A stretch of DNA of 64,000 nt from assembly GCF_000165425.1 (NCBI RefSeq), contig NW_001799631.1, forward strand, positions 155,422 through 219,421, given 5' to 3'. The notes below the pieces were generated by a model. It was not told where the DNA came from, searched no databases, and was given only the letters and a program-made list of their open reading frames with translations. Both the position numbers and the translations under genes were made by a program. The first letter of the stretch is position 1. The number at the start of each line of letters is the position of its first letter. Source of the stretch: Paramecium tetraurelia (lineage: Eukaryota > Ciliophora > Oligohymenophorea > Peniculida > Parameciidae). Shown here piece after piece: positions 49,762 to 60,635 of this stretch.

Positions 49762-51419
49762 ATGAAGCGATCATTGAAACAGAAAAAACAATCTAAAAGC
49801 TCTAAGAATTCTGATGATATTACTGAGCCTCATGCAAAACTCTTACTGGAACGTTTCCCATATTCTATTAAAGACCTTCAATTTAGAGAAGTTCCGACTA
49901 TGCAAGTGAACTAAGACTTTTTTTTGGATCCCTTTAAGACAATAGAACATCTTTATGCCAAAGGCTATGAGAAATTTGGCATAGTGAAATTGCTTTTGCC
50001 TCCTGAGTTAATAGTTCCGGAGAAAAAGTTCTTTAGTGATTTGGAGTTGAAGTTGAAGGGAAAGAGAGTGGAGACAAGAGTTTAGACTTTGAATTCGCTA
50101 TAAGCAGGAGAAGTAAGTGCGTTTATTTAGATTAGATATTTGGTTCGAATACTGTTGGATTCACATTACAAGAGTATATGAGCTACGCTAACAAATTCGA
50201 ATGTAGTCACAAGTTATAGGGAGTAAGGGAAGTTTCGAATCAAATCAGGTAGAATGAGATAGAATTCTGGTCGATAGTGGACTTCCCAGAGAGGTACGAT
50301 GAAGTTGAGGTGGAGTATGCAGCTGATTTGTTGGCAACCAAGTATGCCACCGGTTTCTAAGATGGACAGTTGGGAAATTTGAGTAGCATAAACAAGAATA
50401 GCAATTCTATCTTCTAAGTTCTCCAAGAGAAGAGTGAGATGAGTGGAATTTCAGTGCCTTGGCTGTACTTGGGAATGAAGTATGCTAACTTCTGTTGGCA
50501 TAAGGAAGACTTGAATTTAAATTCCTTAAACTACATGCATGCTGGAGCTCCAAAAACATGGTATGAATGTCCTATCTAACATAAGGTATGCGATCCCTCC
50601 ATCTCATAGTGAAAAGTTTTTACAATATTTCAATAAGAAGTATGAGAAAGAAAGAATACATAACCCTCGTCTCTTGTATGACATAGTATGTCAGATTTCG
50701 CCTATCGAATTGGCTGAGCAATAAATTACAGTTATCAGGACAGAACAGCACCCTGGTGAACTTATTATCACTTTAGGTGCTACCTATCATGCAGGATTCT
50801 CACATGGTATTTTATTAAATATAAATTATAGGATTCAATTGCAGCGAGGCAGTCAACATTGCTCCTTCACAATGGCTTGATGAATATGATCGTGCTTCAG
50901 CTGAGTATCGTATGGATGGCAACTTAAAAAAAGTAATCTTTGATTTAAATTGTCTCAGATTAGTTTTCCCTTGGAATGGCTACTAACCAAGGTTGCCCTT
51001 ATGGCAGATCAAGTCAAGTTTACTAAATAATCATGGATCAAGGTATGTTTATTTGTGCTTACTTTTTCAGTTATATGACAAATTTAAAATGATGATCCGG
51101 ACTGAAATTGATAGTCGAAACAGCATCCTAGCTCTCTACGAATAGGTTAAGACTGTAGAATTTGCAAATAAATTAGAGAAGTATGATCGGAATGTCTGCA
51201 AAATCTGTTCAAATTATATGTTCTCTAGTTATATTTTCTGTGGAAAGTAAATCTTGTGTTGATCATTATAGGTGTTTAAAAAAGGGATGCATTGCTCATC
51301 AAAGTGTTTGTGCGTGTTCGAATCCCAAGATTTCCCTCTATATTCGATACAATAGTGAGGAATTATAAACAATGCTTACAACCTTAGAATCAAAGGCCAA
51401 TTCCAAAACGGGGTTGTGA
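49762..51419 (+). CDS. JmjN-JmjC-C5HC2 histone demethylase
   Basis: About 495 residues. A JmjN motif (FLDPFKTIEHLYAKGYEKFG) is followed by a JmjC domain: CWHKEDLNLNSLNYMHAGAP with Fe ligands His and Glu (H-x-E), TWYAIPPSH, and the third ligand in GFSHGFNCSEAVNIA. A C-terminal C5HC2-type zinc segment follows (CKICSNYMFSSY, then CLKKGCIAH). No ARID or PHD is present, so the layout is a stripped-down KDM5/JMJ14 type that would act on methylated H3K4. Introns (about 26, 25, 26, 28 and 25 nt) are placed by frame. Confidence 0.9.
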
Positions 51420-51777
51420 TTACATTAAATACTAATCAATTTAAAAGAAATTCATTTATATTATACTAAAAACTAGTTGAAATTTAATTCATCACCCTAA
51501 AAACAAAAAAACAAAAATATCTAACCTAACTTCACTTTACATAAAACTTATCAAGAATTTACAACTTTTACTTTACCTAACATAATTATGTTTCTATTTA
51601 TAAATTTTTATTAAAAATGGGATTATATTGGAAACGTTCAAAAAAATCAATTACTTTTTATGATTTAAGATATATACTAACAATTTCTCATTTAATCATT
51701 ATTCATCATCAGATTTCTTACAAAATGTTGATTAATACAATAATTATATATAATTTTGATAATTTTTAATTGTTTTG
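51420..51777. other. intergenic, no gene seen
   Basis: AT-rich spacer; nothing recognised. Confidence 0.5.
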
Positions 51778-52074
51778 ATGGATGCTTTTCTAGCACATAA
51801 TCACGTAATCATACTTACTGTTGCTGCTGTGAATGTTCTTTTATGTCTCATGCCTCCTTATAATCAAACTATTGCAAAATAATCACATTTTATCGATGAT
51901 AATGATGATAGCATTTAAGAAAGCACTACTAAAGTTTAAAGATAAAATCATAAATTCTAAACAGAAGAGGAAGAAGAGGAAGAAAACGTTGGTTGTCGTA
52001 AAAGTAACCAAGTCTAAGAATCTGACGAGTAAGATGAAGTCTTTTTTAGAATTTATGATGGTCTTAAAAAGTGA
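51778..52074 (+). CDS. small membrane-anchored or secreted acidic protein (98 aa)
   Basis: Single exon from ATG 51778. The N-terminus MDAFLAHNHVIILTVAAVNV with LLCLMPP is a signal anchor. The remaining 65 residues are acidic (EEEEEEENVGC, ESDEQDEV) and hydrophilic. No family recognised. Composition and a clean TGA stop support a real gene. Confidence 0.55.
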
Positions 52075-52301
52075 TTTAATACTCATTTCATAACCGATTA
52101 TATTTTAATTTCTATTAAACAAAGTATTCATTAGAAGAGGTTTAAATTCTAAAATAATTGCTTAAATCATTAATCATAATTTTATTCTCTTCCTTTATGA
52201 AATCTGAATTAAACAAATCAAATAAACATGAATAATAAACCAAAATTATATAAGAAACTATAGTAAATCACACTAAGTAATAATGAAATGAATAGTTATT
52301 C

Positions 52302-53063
52302 TCAACAACATAAATCTTCCTGCTTCTTTTTTTCTTATTATTATTGCTATTATCTAGTTTACAATCTCATATTTGAAGTTTTTCTTACTACAGCCTTGGA
52401 GTTATGAATTTCTCGGTTTAAAATATTTTTTGTAATGTGAGTAAAAGCTGCTTCAATATTGATTGATGATTTGGCACTAGTTTCATAGAAAGGAAATTAA
52501 TATTATCTGGCTAAAATAGGAATATAAAATAGAATTACATAATTCTAATCCTTCCTCATATGAAACTTCTCTTCTCTCTGTAATATCTGCTTTATTTCCA
52601 ACTAACATTCTGTTCACTGATTCTGATGCATACCTCATATTAATGATAAAGAGTACTTATCAATTTCAGCTATCCAAGTTTTCACATTTTCAAAGGACTC
52701 TCTGTCAGTAATATCATAAACGATAATAATACCTTGGGCACCTCTGTAATAGCTGCAAGTTATTGTTCTGAATCTGTCTTAGCCTGCAGTGTCCCACTAT
52801 GTTTATAAATATTTATAATTAACAATCTGCAATTTAACATTGTTTTCACCGATGGCAACAGTTTTAGTTTTAAAATCCACTCCAATGGTGTTGTAGAAAT
52901 TGTTGGTGAATTGATTTTCCTTAAACATTAATGAGGGTATATTACAGAATATCTCATAAGCATACACGACTTGCCCACACCAGAATTTCCAATTAATAAT
53001 ACTTTGAAAAGGAATTGACTAAGGAATTAGAAAACATGATTACTAATCAGAGTTTGAGCTCAT
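52302..53063 (-). CDS. Rab-family small GTPase, Rab1/8-like
   Basis: About 200 residues starting [18 protein letters not shown]. Motifs: [37 protein letters not shown] and SAKSS. The C-terminus LCC (last two residues Cys-Cys) is a double-prenylation site. It directs vesicle traffic. Five introns of about 23-28 nt interrupt it, unlike the single-exon Rab at 25819; all are placed by frame and by G-domain conservation. The GQDRF form in switch II is a conservative change from GQERF. Confidence 0.92.
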
Positions 53064-53208
53064 TTTTATTTCAAAATTATTACTGTTAATAATTAAATAA
53101 ATTAGAATTATAAAATATCCTAAGAGAATAATATAAATAACCCTCCAGATTATAAATGAATTGAAAATAAATAAGATAAAAAATTTACAATACAAACGTA
53201 TAAATGAA

Positions 53209-55834
53209 TCATAAATCATCTCTTTTATCATCACTTACAGTTTCCCATTTTGCGTCATCTGTATTTACTTTTTCCCATTTAGTTCCATCTTAATCGATGT
53301 GTGGTTCAGATGATGCCTCAGGTTCCTCTTCGATTTCAACTTCGAATTCCTTAATTGGTGCATCTCTGTCAATACCCAAGGCTGAATTGAATAATTTATA
53401 GAATCTACTAGCAAACTTTTCTGGACTTGGGATTGAATAGCCTAGATTACAATCAATGAAATAAATTACCTGAATTGACCAAAGCAGCCTCATAGAGAAC
53501 TTTAGCCATTTCTTCAGTTTCCTAATCAGGATCATCTTTAACTCTCTGTAACAATTCTTATATGGCTTAATGATTTGGATTGATTTCAACAATCTTCTTA
53601 CCAAATTGCTAAGAATTGCTTCCCTTGCTTGAATAAGCCTAAGCCTTTGATATTCTTTCCATATTAGCTGAATATCCTGATTCTGAGGAAACAACAATGA
53701 TGGGATCCTCAATCAATCTTTATGAAATGACGACTGAATCAACGTTTTCTGATAATAACTTTCTCCACCAGTCAGTCAAGGGTTAGAACACTTTCTTCAA
53801 AGCCTTTTATTTCTTTCTTTGTTCATCATTATCTTCTGGTTATTTGAAGTCACCTTTGCCAACATTAGTGAGTTTCTTTTGTTTATATTCATTCAAGTGT
53901 TAGAATGTGAATTCATCAACTGGATCTTCTAACAATAAGACTTCATATCCTTTCTTGATTAAGCCTTGAATGATTGGAGATGACAACAATTATTCCTTAT
54001 TTTCACCTGCCAAATAATAGATAGAGTCTTATCCTGGTTTTGATCTTTCAATATAGTCATCAAATGAAGTTAATTCAGTTGCATTCTTGCTTGAATACCA
54101 CCTAAAATAAAATATTAGGTATAATATTTAATATATGGATAATGTTGGATTAGAAATATGTTATGTTAGATCAGACGACTGTTTATATGATCACTTAATA
54201 AATAGAAATAATTCCATTTATTATCCATATTAATTTGTCATCATTGCATAACATACTTCATATAATAGTAATAATAATAATGATACCTTGTTAATTCAGC
54301 CAATTTCTATCTGTTTGATGAATCTTCAATGACACCCAATTTGATATTTTTTCCATACTCTTTCCAGAATTCATTGTATTCATCGATCTTCTTCTTTCTC
54401 TTCTCATCCTTCAATCTTTATTATTCTTCTGGAGTAGTTTCAGCCATGTTATCATCCTCTTCACCTTCTTCAGTATCTTCCTCATCTTCATCATCATATG
54501 AGGCAGCATCTTAGAATAATTCCAAGATCTTCTTAACAATCTTTCTACTGATGACCTTCAACATCTTAAGTTATTGAAGTGTTTCTCTATTGACATTTAA
54601 GGGTAATTCATCAGAATCAATAACACCTTTAACAAAACTTAAATATCTTGGAAGAATATCTTCGAATTCTTCACTGATCAAAACTCTTCTGACATACAAT
54701 TTCAAGTTTGTAGTTTATTTTCCATAATAATTATCGAACATATCACTGGGTGCTCTCTTTGGAACATAAATAAGAGATGTGAATTCAACTTCACCTTCAG
54801 CTTTGAAATGAACCCAGTTGAATGGATCTTCACCTGAATTTTTAGACAAGACTTTATAGAATTTCTTATAATCATCATCTGATATCTCTTCCTTTGGTCT
54901 CAACCAAATAGCTTTGTTTTCATTTACTTACACCCACTCAGACACCTTCTCTTTAATTGTTTTAGTTGCCTTTTTCTTTGTATCTGCATCATCATCATCA
55001 TCATCTTTAACTTTGACTTCATCATCATCAGTTTAATCCTATTGATCTTATTGATCTTATTATTATTCTGATTCCTCCTCTACTTACTTTGAAACTTCTC
55101 TTGTCACCTTCAAGTAAATTGGGAAATTGATAAATTCAGAGTACTTTTTGATCAACTCTCTAATTGTAGATTCTTCAGCAAATTCTACTGCATCTTATTT
55201 CAAATGAATAGTGACTTAAGTACCACGACCCAAAAGTGTTTCCTCTTGGATCTTTAGATACAGCAAATGAATGAGCTGCTTGAGATTCCCAAATGTATTA
55301 ATCATCATCTGAGTTCTTTGATGCAACAGTAACCTTCTGTCCTGCCAAGAAGCATGAATAGAAACCAACACCAAATTGACCAATCAAATTTACATTTCCA
55401 CCTTTGATTGCCTCGATGAATTGAGTTGTTCCTGATTTTGCTATTGTACCCAAATTGGAAATTAGGTCATTCTTAGTCATACCAATACCACTGTCTGTTA
55501 CTGAAACTGACTTCTCTTCTGTATTTATTTCAATTCTTATTGCTAATTCTGTCTTGTCTCCCAAAATCTCTGGATTTCTAACACTTAAGAAACGAAGTTT
55601 ATCAAGGGCATCGGCAGCATTTGAGATTAATTCTCTAAGAAAGATTTCCTTTTGAGTATAGAGAGAATTGATAAGAATGTCCATCAATCTACCTGTTTCA
55701 GCTTAGAATTCATGGGTTTCTTAGGATTGTTCTAATAACTTTTTTTATTCATCAGTCAAATCCTATGTCATCACTTATACTCCTGAGAGCATAAAGAGCA
55801 ACAGCAAGGCAAAGGCCTTCTATTTACTATTCAT
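53209..55834 (-). CDS. ER Hsp90 (endoplasmin/GRP94)
   Basis: About 800 residues. Signal peptide [20 protein letters not shown], then the GHKL ATPase: [23 protein letters not shown] and [11 protein letters not shown]. An acidic linker rich in D and Q separates it from the middle domain, and the protein ends with KRDDL, a KDEL-like ER retrieval signal. It folds secretory proteins in the ER. Two introns: 28 nt near 53445 and an exceptionally long one, 54102-54286 (185 nt), that appears to host a snoRNA. A one-base slip at 55232-55235 (A4 on the plus strand where A3 is expected) breaks the frame between GNT and LGRGT. Confidence 0.95.
54158..54254 (-). ncRNA. intronic box C/D snoRNA candidate
   Basis: Inside the 185-nt intron of the Hsp90 gene, same strand. 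It contains a perfect C box ATGATGA (54238-54244) and D box CTGA (54171-54174). They are bracketed by a perfect 8-bp terminal stem: ATGTTATG at 54247-54254 pairs with CATAACAT at 54158-54165. An imperfect internal C-like box (GTGATCA) lies between. The segment just before the D box, TATAAACAGTCGT, would be the guide. The intron is several times longer than any other in the window, which the RNA would explain. Confidence 0.65.
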
Positions 55835-56477
55835 TAAAAATATTTATTGATTTGCATTCACCATACCTTAAATAATATATATCCAAAAACACGTGTGTTA
55901 TCACACTTTCTAGAAATTAATTAAAAAAAACTCCTTTTTATATACATTTTCAAATCCATACAAATATTCCTGGTCATTCCCTTTGAATTGAACCAAAATT
56001 ATTCAATCTTTTATCAAATGTAAGCATTTCTTCACTTTAATTGTCTTAATTAAAAGGAATTTCTTAAATAAAATTAATTAATTCTCATAATATGTAATTT
56101 GGAAAAAAAAAAATGTGCTCATAAATTACTAAATACAATTAAGTGTGATATCCCAATCAATTTTAAAGATTGGAATTGTAACAAATAGTTGTCATATAAT
56201 TACATAGAATATTCATTATATATATATAATAACTATATCAAAATCTTGTTAATTTACGTATCATTTCTGTTTGCCCTATATTCTTATTTGTCTAATTAAC
56301 TATTAAGTTATTTTATGTTTTTCATAAAATTAATTGTTTAATTTAGAAATTAATTTACTACAAAATTCTATTATTTCTATAATATATCTAAATATATATA
56401 TACTTTAGCATAATAGAATTCAAAAAAATTGTGAATAAATCATAAAAAAGAAAGAAAATGTTTTAATAATAAAATAG
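55835..56477. other. intergenic upstream of Hsp90 and vWA genes
   Basis: 643 bases between divergent genes, mostly A/T, with A-runs and T-runs. No ORF or RNA apart from the sites noted separately. Confidence 0.55.
55890..55915. promoter_or_regulatory. possible heat-shock and ACGTG-core elements upstream of ER Hsp90
   Basis: CACGTG lies at 55890-55895 and TTCTAGAA (two inverted heat-shock half-sites, TTCnnGAA) at 55908-55915, 55-82 bp upstream of the Hsp90 start. Both are plausible binding sites for stress regulators, but short motifs occur by chance and their use in ciliates is not established. Confidence 0.35.
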
Positions 56478-58757
56478 ATGTATCCATTTAGAGCAACCAA
56501 ATCAAATTCTTAAGAGTCATTTTTTGTTTTGCTGGTAGATGGAACAACCTCTATGAATGCACATTATCCCATATTTTTGAAATGCTATCATAATGTATGC
56601 AGTAGTATCAAACATAAATTGGCCTTTCAATTTGGAAACCAAAAAGAAGGATCCGATGTTGTTCTTTATGATATCAATAAATTCTAAGATCATCATTAGA
56701 GCAATTTCAATAAAGTTTTTAAACAATTATTTGACATTCTACTTACTTAACACAAGGATAAAAAATATCTGACCATCTGTTTCATCTCAGATGGAGTTGA
56801 ACACTTTGTTTATGAAGAGTTTCTTCCATTGGTTGACCAAATAACTTCAACTTTCAAAATCTAATTTGCTAGCATTGCAGTCGGAAAAAATTTCCCGACG
56901 TCGATAAGCAATAAGTTTAGAGAAAGATTGCACAACAACGGAAATTTAGATTTTCCATCTATCTACGAAGTTATGGATCAGAGTGATTTAACTATATATT
57001 TAGATGATAATGACAATATAGCAATATAACCAGAGCAATAATAAAAATTGACTCAATAGTTTACAGATGCATTAGAGGGTCTCAAAAGATAATTGATTGT
57101 ATTTACTGAATAAATTGAATTGAATGAAATAGTATATACTTCATTCTTAGATATTCAAGATCAAAAAACTAAAATTGTTCGATGCAATTAACTATTTCTA
57201 TCTCCTAATCCCAATGTTTAAACAACAAAAAATGAAATAATCTAATCCTCTTCAAACGTTGAAGATTTAATTTAAATTTAGTAAGGAAGTGTTTAATAAC
57301 TATTGATACATTTGTAAGCTAATGATAAAATTCAGGAAGGCAAAGCAGAATTTTAGAAGCTGCTTGATATATCAAAATAAAGTCAAAAACTATTTATTAA
57401 GACAAATTAATAAATGAATCCTTAAGCAGATTTATAAGAAATTGCTGATAATCCAAAACTTGATTTAATTAATAAGATTATAGATTAGTGTGCATACACT
57501 GATTATTTAGCTTCTATAAAAGATAATGAAAATAGATATGCACAATTATAAGCAAATCTCGAAAAAAATCCACAGCTATGCATTGATAAAAATTTTCAAA
57601 CTCAATATAGAGAGATAAAAATTGAATAAATACTGAATAGCGTGTAACCTATGTAACAAGTTGAAATAGAGTAGGAAGTATAAATTAAATAGTAAAATAA
57701 AATAAATACCTATGAAATTAACTTTAATTCTAAATTGATCATATTGGTTGATTCTTTTACACTATAAAAATCGTTACAAGAGGAAATATTGAAAGCCAAA
57801 TAAACTGTTTATAATCAATAAGTGTAAGACAATACATAAACTTTTTGGTGGGCAGATACTATTTAAGAGAACCCAGAGTTGAGTGTTAGAAGTTAGCAAC
57901 TACCATTAAATTAAGCTATTTTATAGATTCTTAGAATTATAGAGGAAGATTAATCAGGTGTCAAAAATTTCACTATTTGTTTGATTATTTCTGGAGAACA
58001 TTAAATAGACTTTAAATTTTTAAGCCAAAAATAACAATAAATATAGTAATAAAATAAATTGATTGCATTTACAACCATGATTATTGAAAATGAATAGTTA
58101 AGTATCGATAAAAAAATAGAATAACAAAGATTGTCACTTGAATTGAGACGACAACTACATACAAATAATCTAACCCATTCTCTCTAAGTATCTGCTAGGG
58201 TTAAGATATAAGAATTTCCATAATATTTAAATTTATATTTTACCATGATTAATGGATATTAATCCAAATTTTATGGAATCAGAAGAAAAGGATGTTTTGT
58301 TAGATGCATGATTAAACAAAAAAATGCAATGTTTTTATTGAATTAGTTTATAAGCGATATAGAAGAGAGTAGACAATAAATAATTGAAGATTCGGATTTT
58401 ATACTAAATCTTCAAAAAATAAAACAACTGTATTACAAGAGGATGAATAATTATAAGGAACAAGAATTTCCAGATGAAAAATATTGTTTAGCAAAACTCA
58501 ATTCAATTTTTTAATGTATTGATAAAATCAATTTATAGAACTGTTGTGATTTCTTAGATTAAATATTCCATATCAAATTAGGATTTCACGATAAGAACTA
58601 GAAAGATTTCGATTTAAATTAACTCAATCAGGCGAGAAAAATAATGCAGTATAAGAAGAAGTCAAACCTATTATAGGTTACAATTACAATACTTGTTTTT
58701 GGAGCTATTTATTTAATTTTTAAGGGATACAAAATTAGTTTATAAAACGTATTATGA
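56478..58757 (+). CDS. vWA-like protein with C-terminal tail anchor
   Basis: 759 residues in one exon. The N-terminal 200 residues look like a von Willebrand A fold: FFVLLVDGTTSMNAHYP with a D-x-T-x-S MIDAS, YLTICFISDGVEHF as strand D with the second MIDAS Asp, and FKIQFASIAVGKNFP. A second similar region around residue 420 (KLIILVDSFTLQKS) is degenerate. The middle is Q/I/N-rich. The last 25 residues hold one transmembrane segment (VTITILVFGAIYLIF), a tail anchor facing the cytosol. Function unknown; probably an adhesive or scaffold protein on an internal membrane. Confidence 0.65.
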
Positions 58758-58818
58758 ATTGTAATATTTTTATCATTAATAAATTTAATTCAAATAATTA
58801 ATTACTAAACCTAAATTG

Positions 58819-60536
58819 TCATGCTTTTACTTAATTTCCAAAACAATCTAATATAAGGTTTTGTCGCTTGCTTCTGCTAACTTATGTAATGAATATATTA
58901 GCCTAACAATCTATCGATTATATATACCTTTGATATCGAAAATAGTAGATATTCTTACTGTTATATTTCAGTCCAGGTTATTTCATAAACTGTTTTAAGT
59001 CCTCAATAAATTTATCCTAATTCTGAATATCCAGTTTTTCATCATTGTAAGGTAATTTATTAGCTTGAAATTCCTTTTTTAAAGTCTTAAAATTGAAAAT
59101 AACAACTACCTGTTAAGCAGTAAAGAATTTTTCGCATTCTTATTTGAAATTTATGAAAGGCAATTATCCATTTTTAGCACTATTAAGAAAGATAAAAGCC
59201 AAATTGCATAGTATTCTTCTTAAAAAGAGGTACTAGTAATGAGTTATTGAAATTAAATAATTCCTAAATTTTAAGATATTAATTATACTTATTTTAATAG
59301 ACCTCATATTCAACGTAAGCAATAAGAATTCCTATTTCGTAATGTTAACATAACATAATTGTATATTACTATTATTAACTCTAAAAGAGATTAGGAGCTT
59401 AAAAAACATTTTGTTCACAAGCTTCTTAAATTGATTTTGAAATTTATGGTAAAAATTTGGCATTATCAAATACTTGTATATTGTGCTTTATAGAACTGGT
59501 TTTCTCTTTTACGGGTTCTTGTTCAATATCAGTATCTGGGGTTAACATTCTTTAAGGAAAATTAGTTGGTTGGCTGGCATAAGATTAAACGATTAATTTA
59601 TGTTGAAAAAATTGGCTCCAACTAATTCTATCTTCCTCATAATACAAAAGCATTCTTTCAATCAACTCAGGGATAGAATCATCAGCTTAAAACTAAGAGT
59701 AAATAAGAATTATAATACTTCGGGTAAGTCTCTGCTAACTCTAATGGGATTGTTTTTTAGATTGAATAATGAATTCTTAATAATTTTATCATCACCAACT
59801 TAGAAGGGTATATTATCGAAGATTAATTTGTAAAAAATAACCCCCAACTATTAAGATCAAAATTAATGTTACAGAGAAGATATCAGCTTAGTTAGTATAG
59901 GAAGAAGACCAGACGACTTAAGGAGAATAATATCCTGGAGTTCCTAATTTTGTATGATCTCCATATGGGTGAGCTTCTCTTGCAAAACCGAAGTCAGCAA
60001 TCTTGAGATTATGGATATAATACTTTATAAGTATCATTTAAAAAAAGGATATTTCCTGGTTTTAAATCTCGATGAATGATATTTTCAGCAATGAGTACTT
60101 TATATCCATAGCTTAGTTATTTAATGATTTCTAATGCTTCTTTAGGAGTGAATCTTTTTTTATCTTTCCTTTTTTATTTGATTAAACATTCTAGATCACA
60201 TTAACATCTTTCTTAGATTATGACAATTTTTTCTTCATGCACCAATACATCTATCACTTAAATAATATTTGGATTTCCTATTGCCACAGTTTTTATTTTG
60301 GACATTACTTCAAATTCCCTACTTTACTTTTTATCATGTTGAAGGATTTAGGTAATCTGAAAAATAATAATCTCAAATTCTATTACCTTTGCACATAACT
60401 TTTGATCAGAATTTGGTTTTGTTCTATCTCGGCATTCATATACAACCCCATAACTTCCTCTTCCGATTTACTTGTTTCTATCGATCTCATATTTTTCTTC
60501 CAGTAGAATTATATTATCATTTTATTCACAATCCAT
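58819..60536 (-). CDS. ULK/ATG1-like protein kinase
   Basis: About 520 residues with an N-terminal kinase domain: IGRGSYGVVYEC, CAK, HRDLKPGNILF, IADFGFAREAHPYGDHTKL, GTPGYYSPQ, ADIFSLGVIFYKLIF and ERMLLYYEEDRIS. The ADFGFAR and GTPGYYSP forms resemble ULK/ATG1-type kinases, which start autophagy, though other families share them. At least six introns (22-30 nt) are needed and each restores the frame. The C-terminal 250 residues are helical and unrecognised (ITHYQYLFLRRILCNLAF, FINFKQECEKFF). Confidence 0.82.
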
Positions 60537-60635
60537 CCTTTGATTTCAATTTTATTTATAAATAATTAATATCTTCTTTATAAAAATATAAATTAAAATC
60601 GAATATATTATTTATGATACAAATATTTAGTCTAT

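Noticed and set aside
54102-54286. Retained internal eliminated sequence (IES) as the reason for the 185-nt intron
   Set aside because: I found no TA-bounded segment with the TAYAGYNR-type ends. The snoRNA boxes and terminal stem explain the length better.
55232-55235. Programmed ribosomal frameshifting (Euplotes-type) to explain the one-base slips
   Set aside because: Slips fall at different contexts without a shared slippery or stop-codon signal, and most are at homopolymers.
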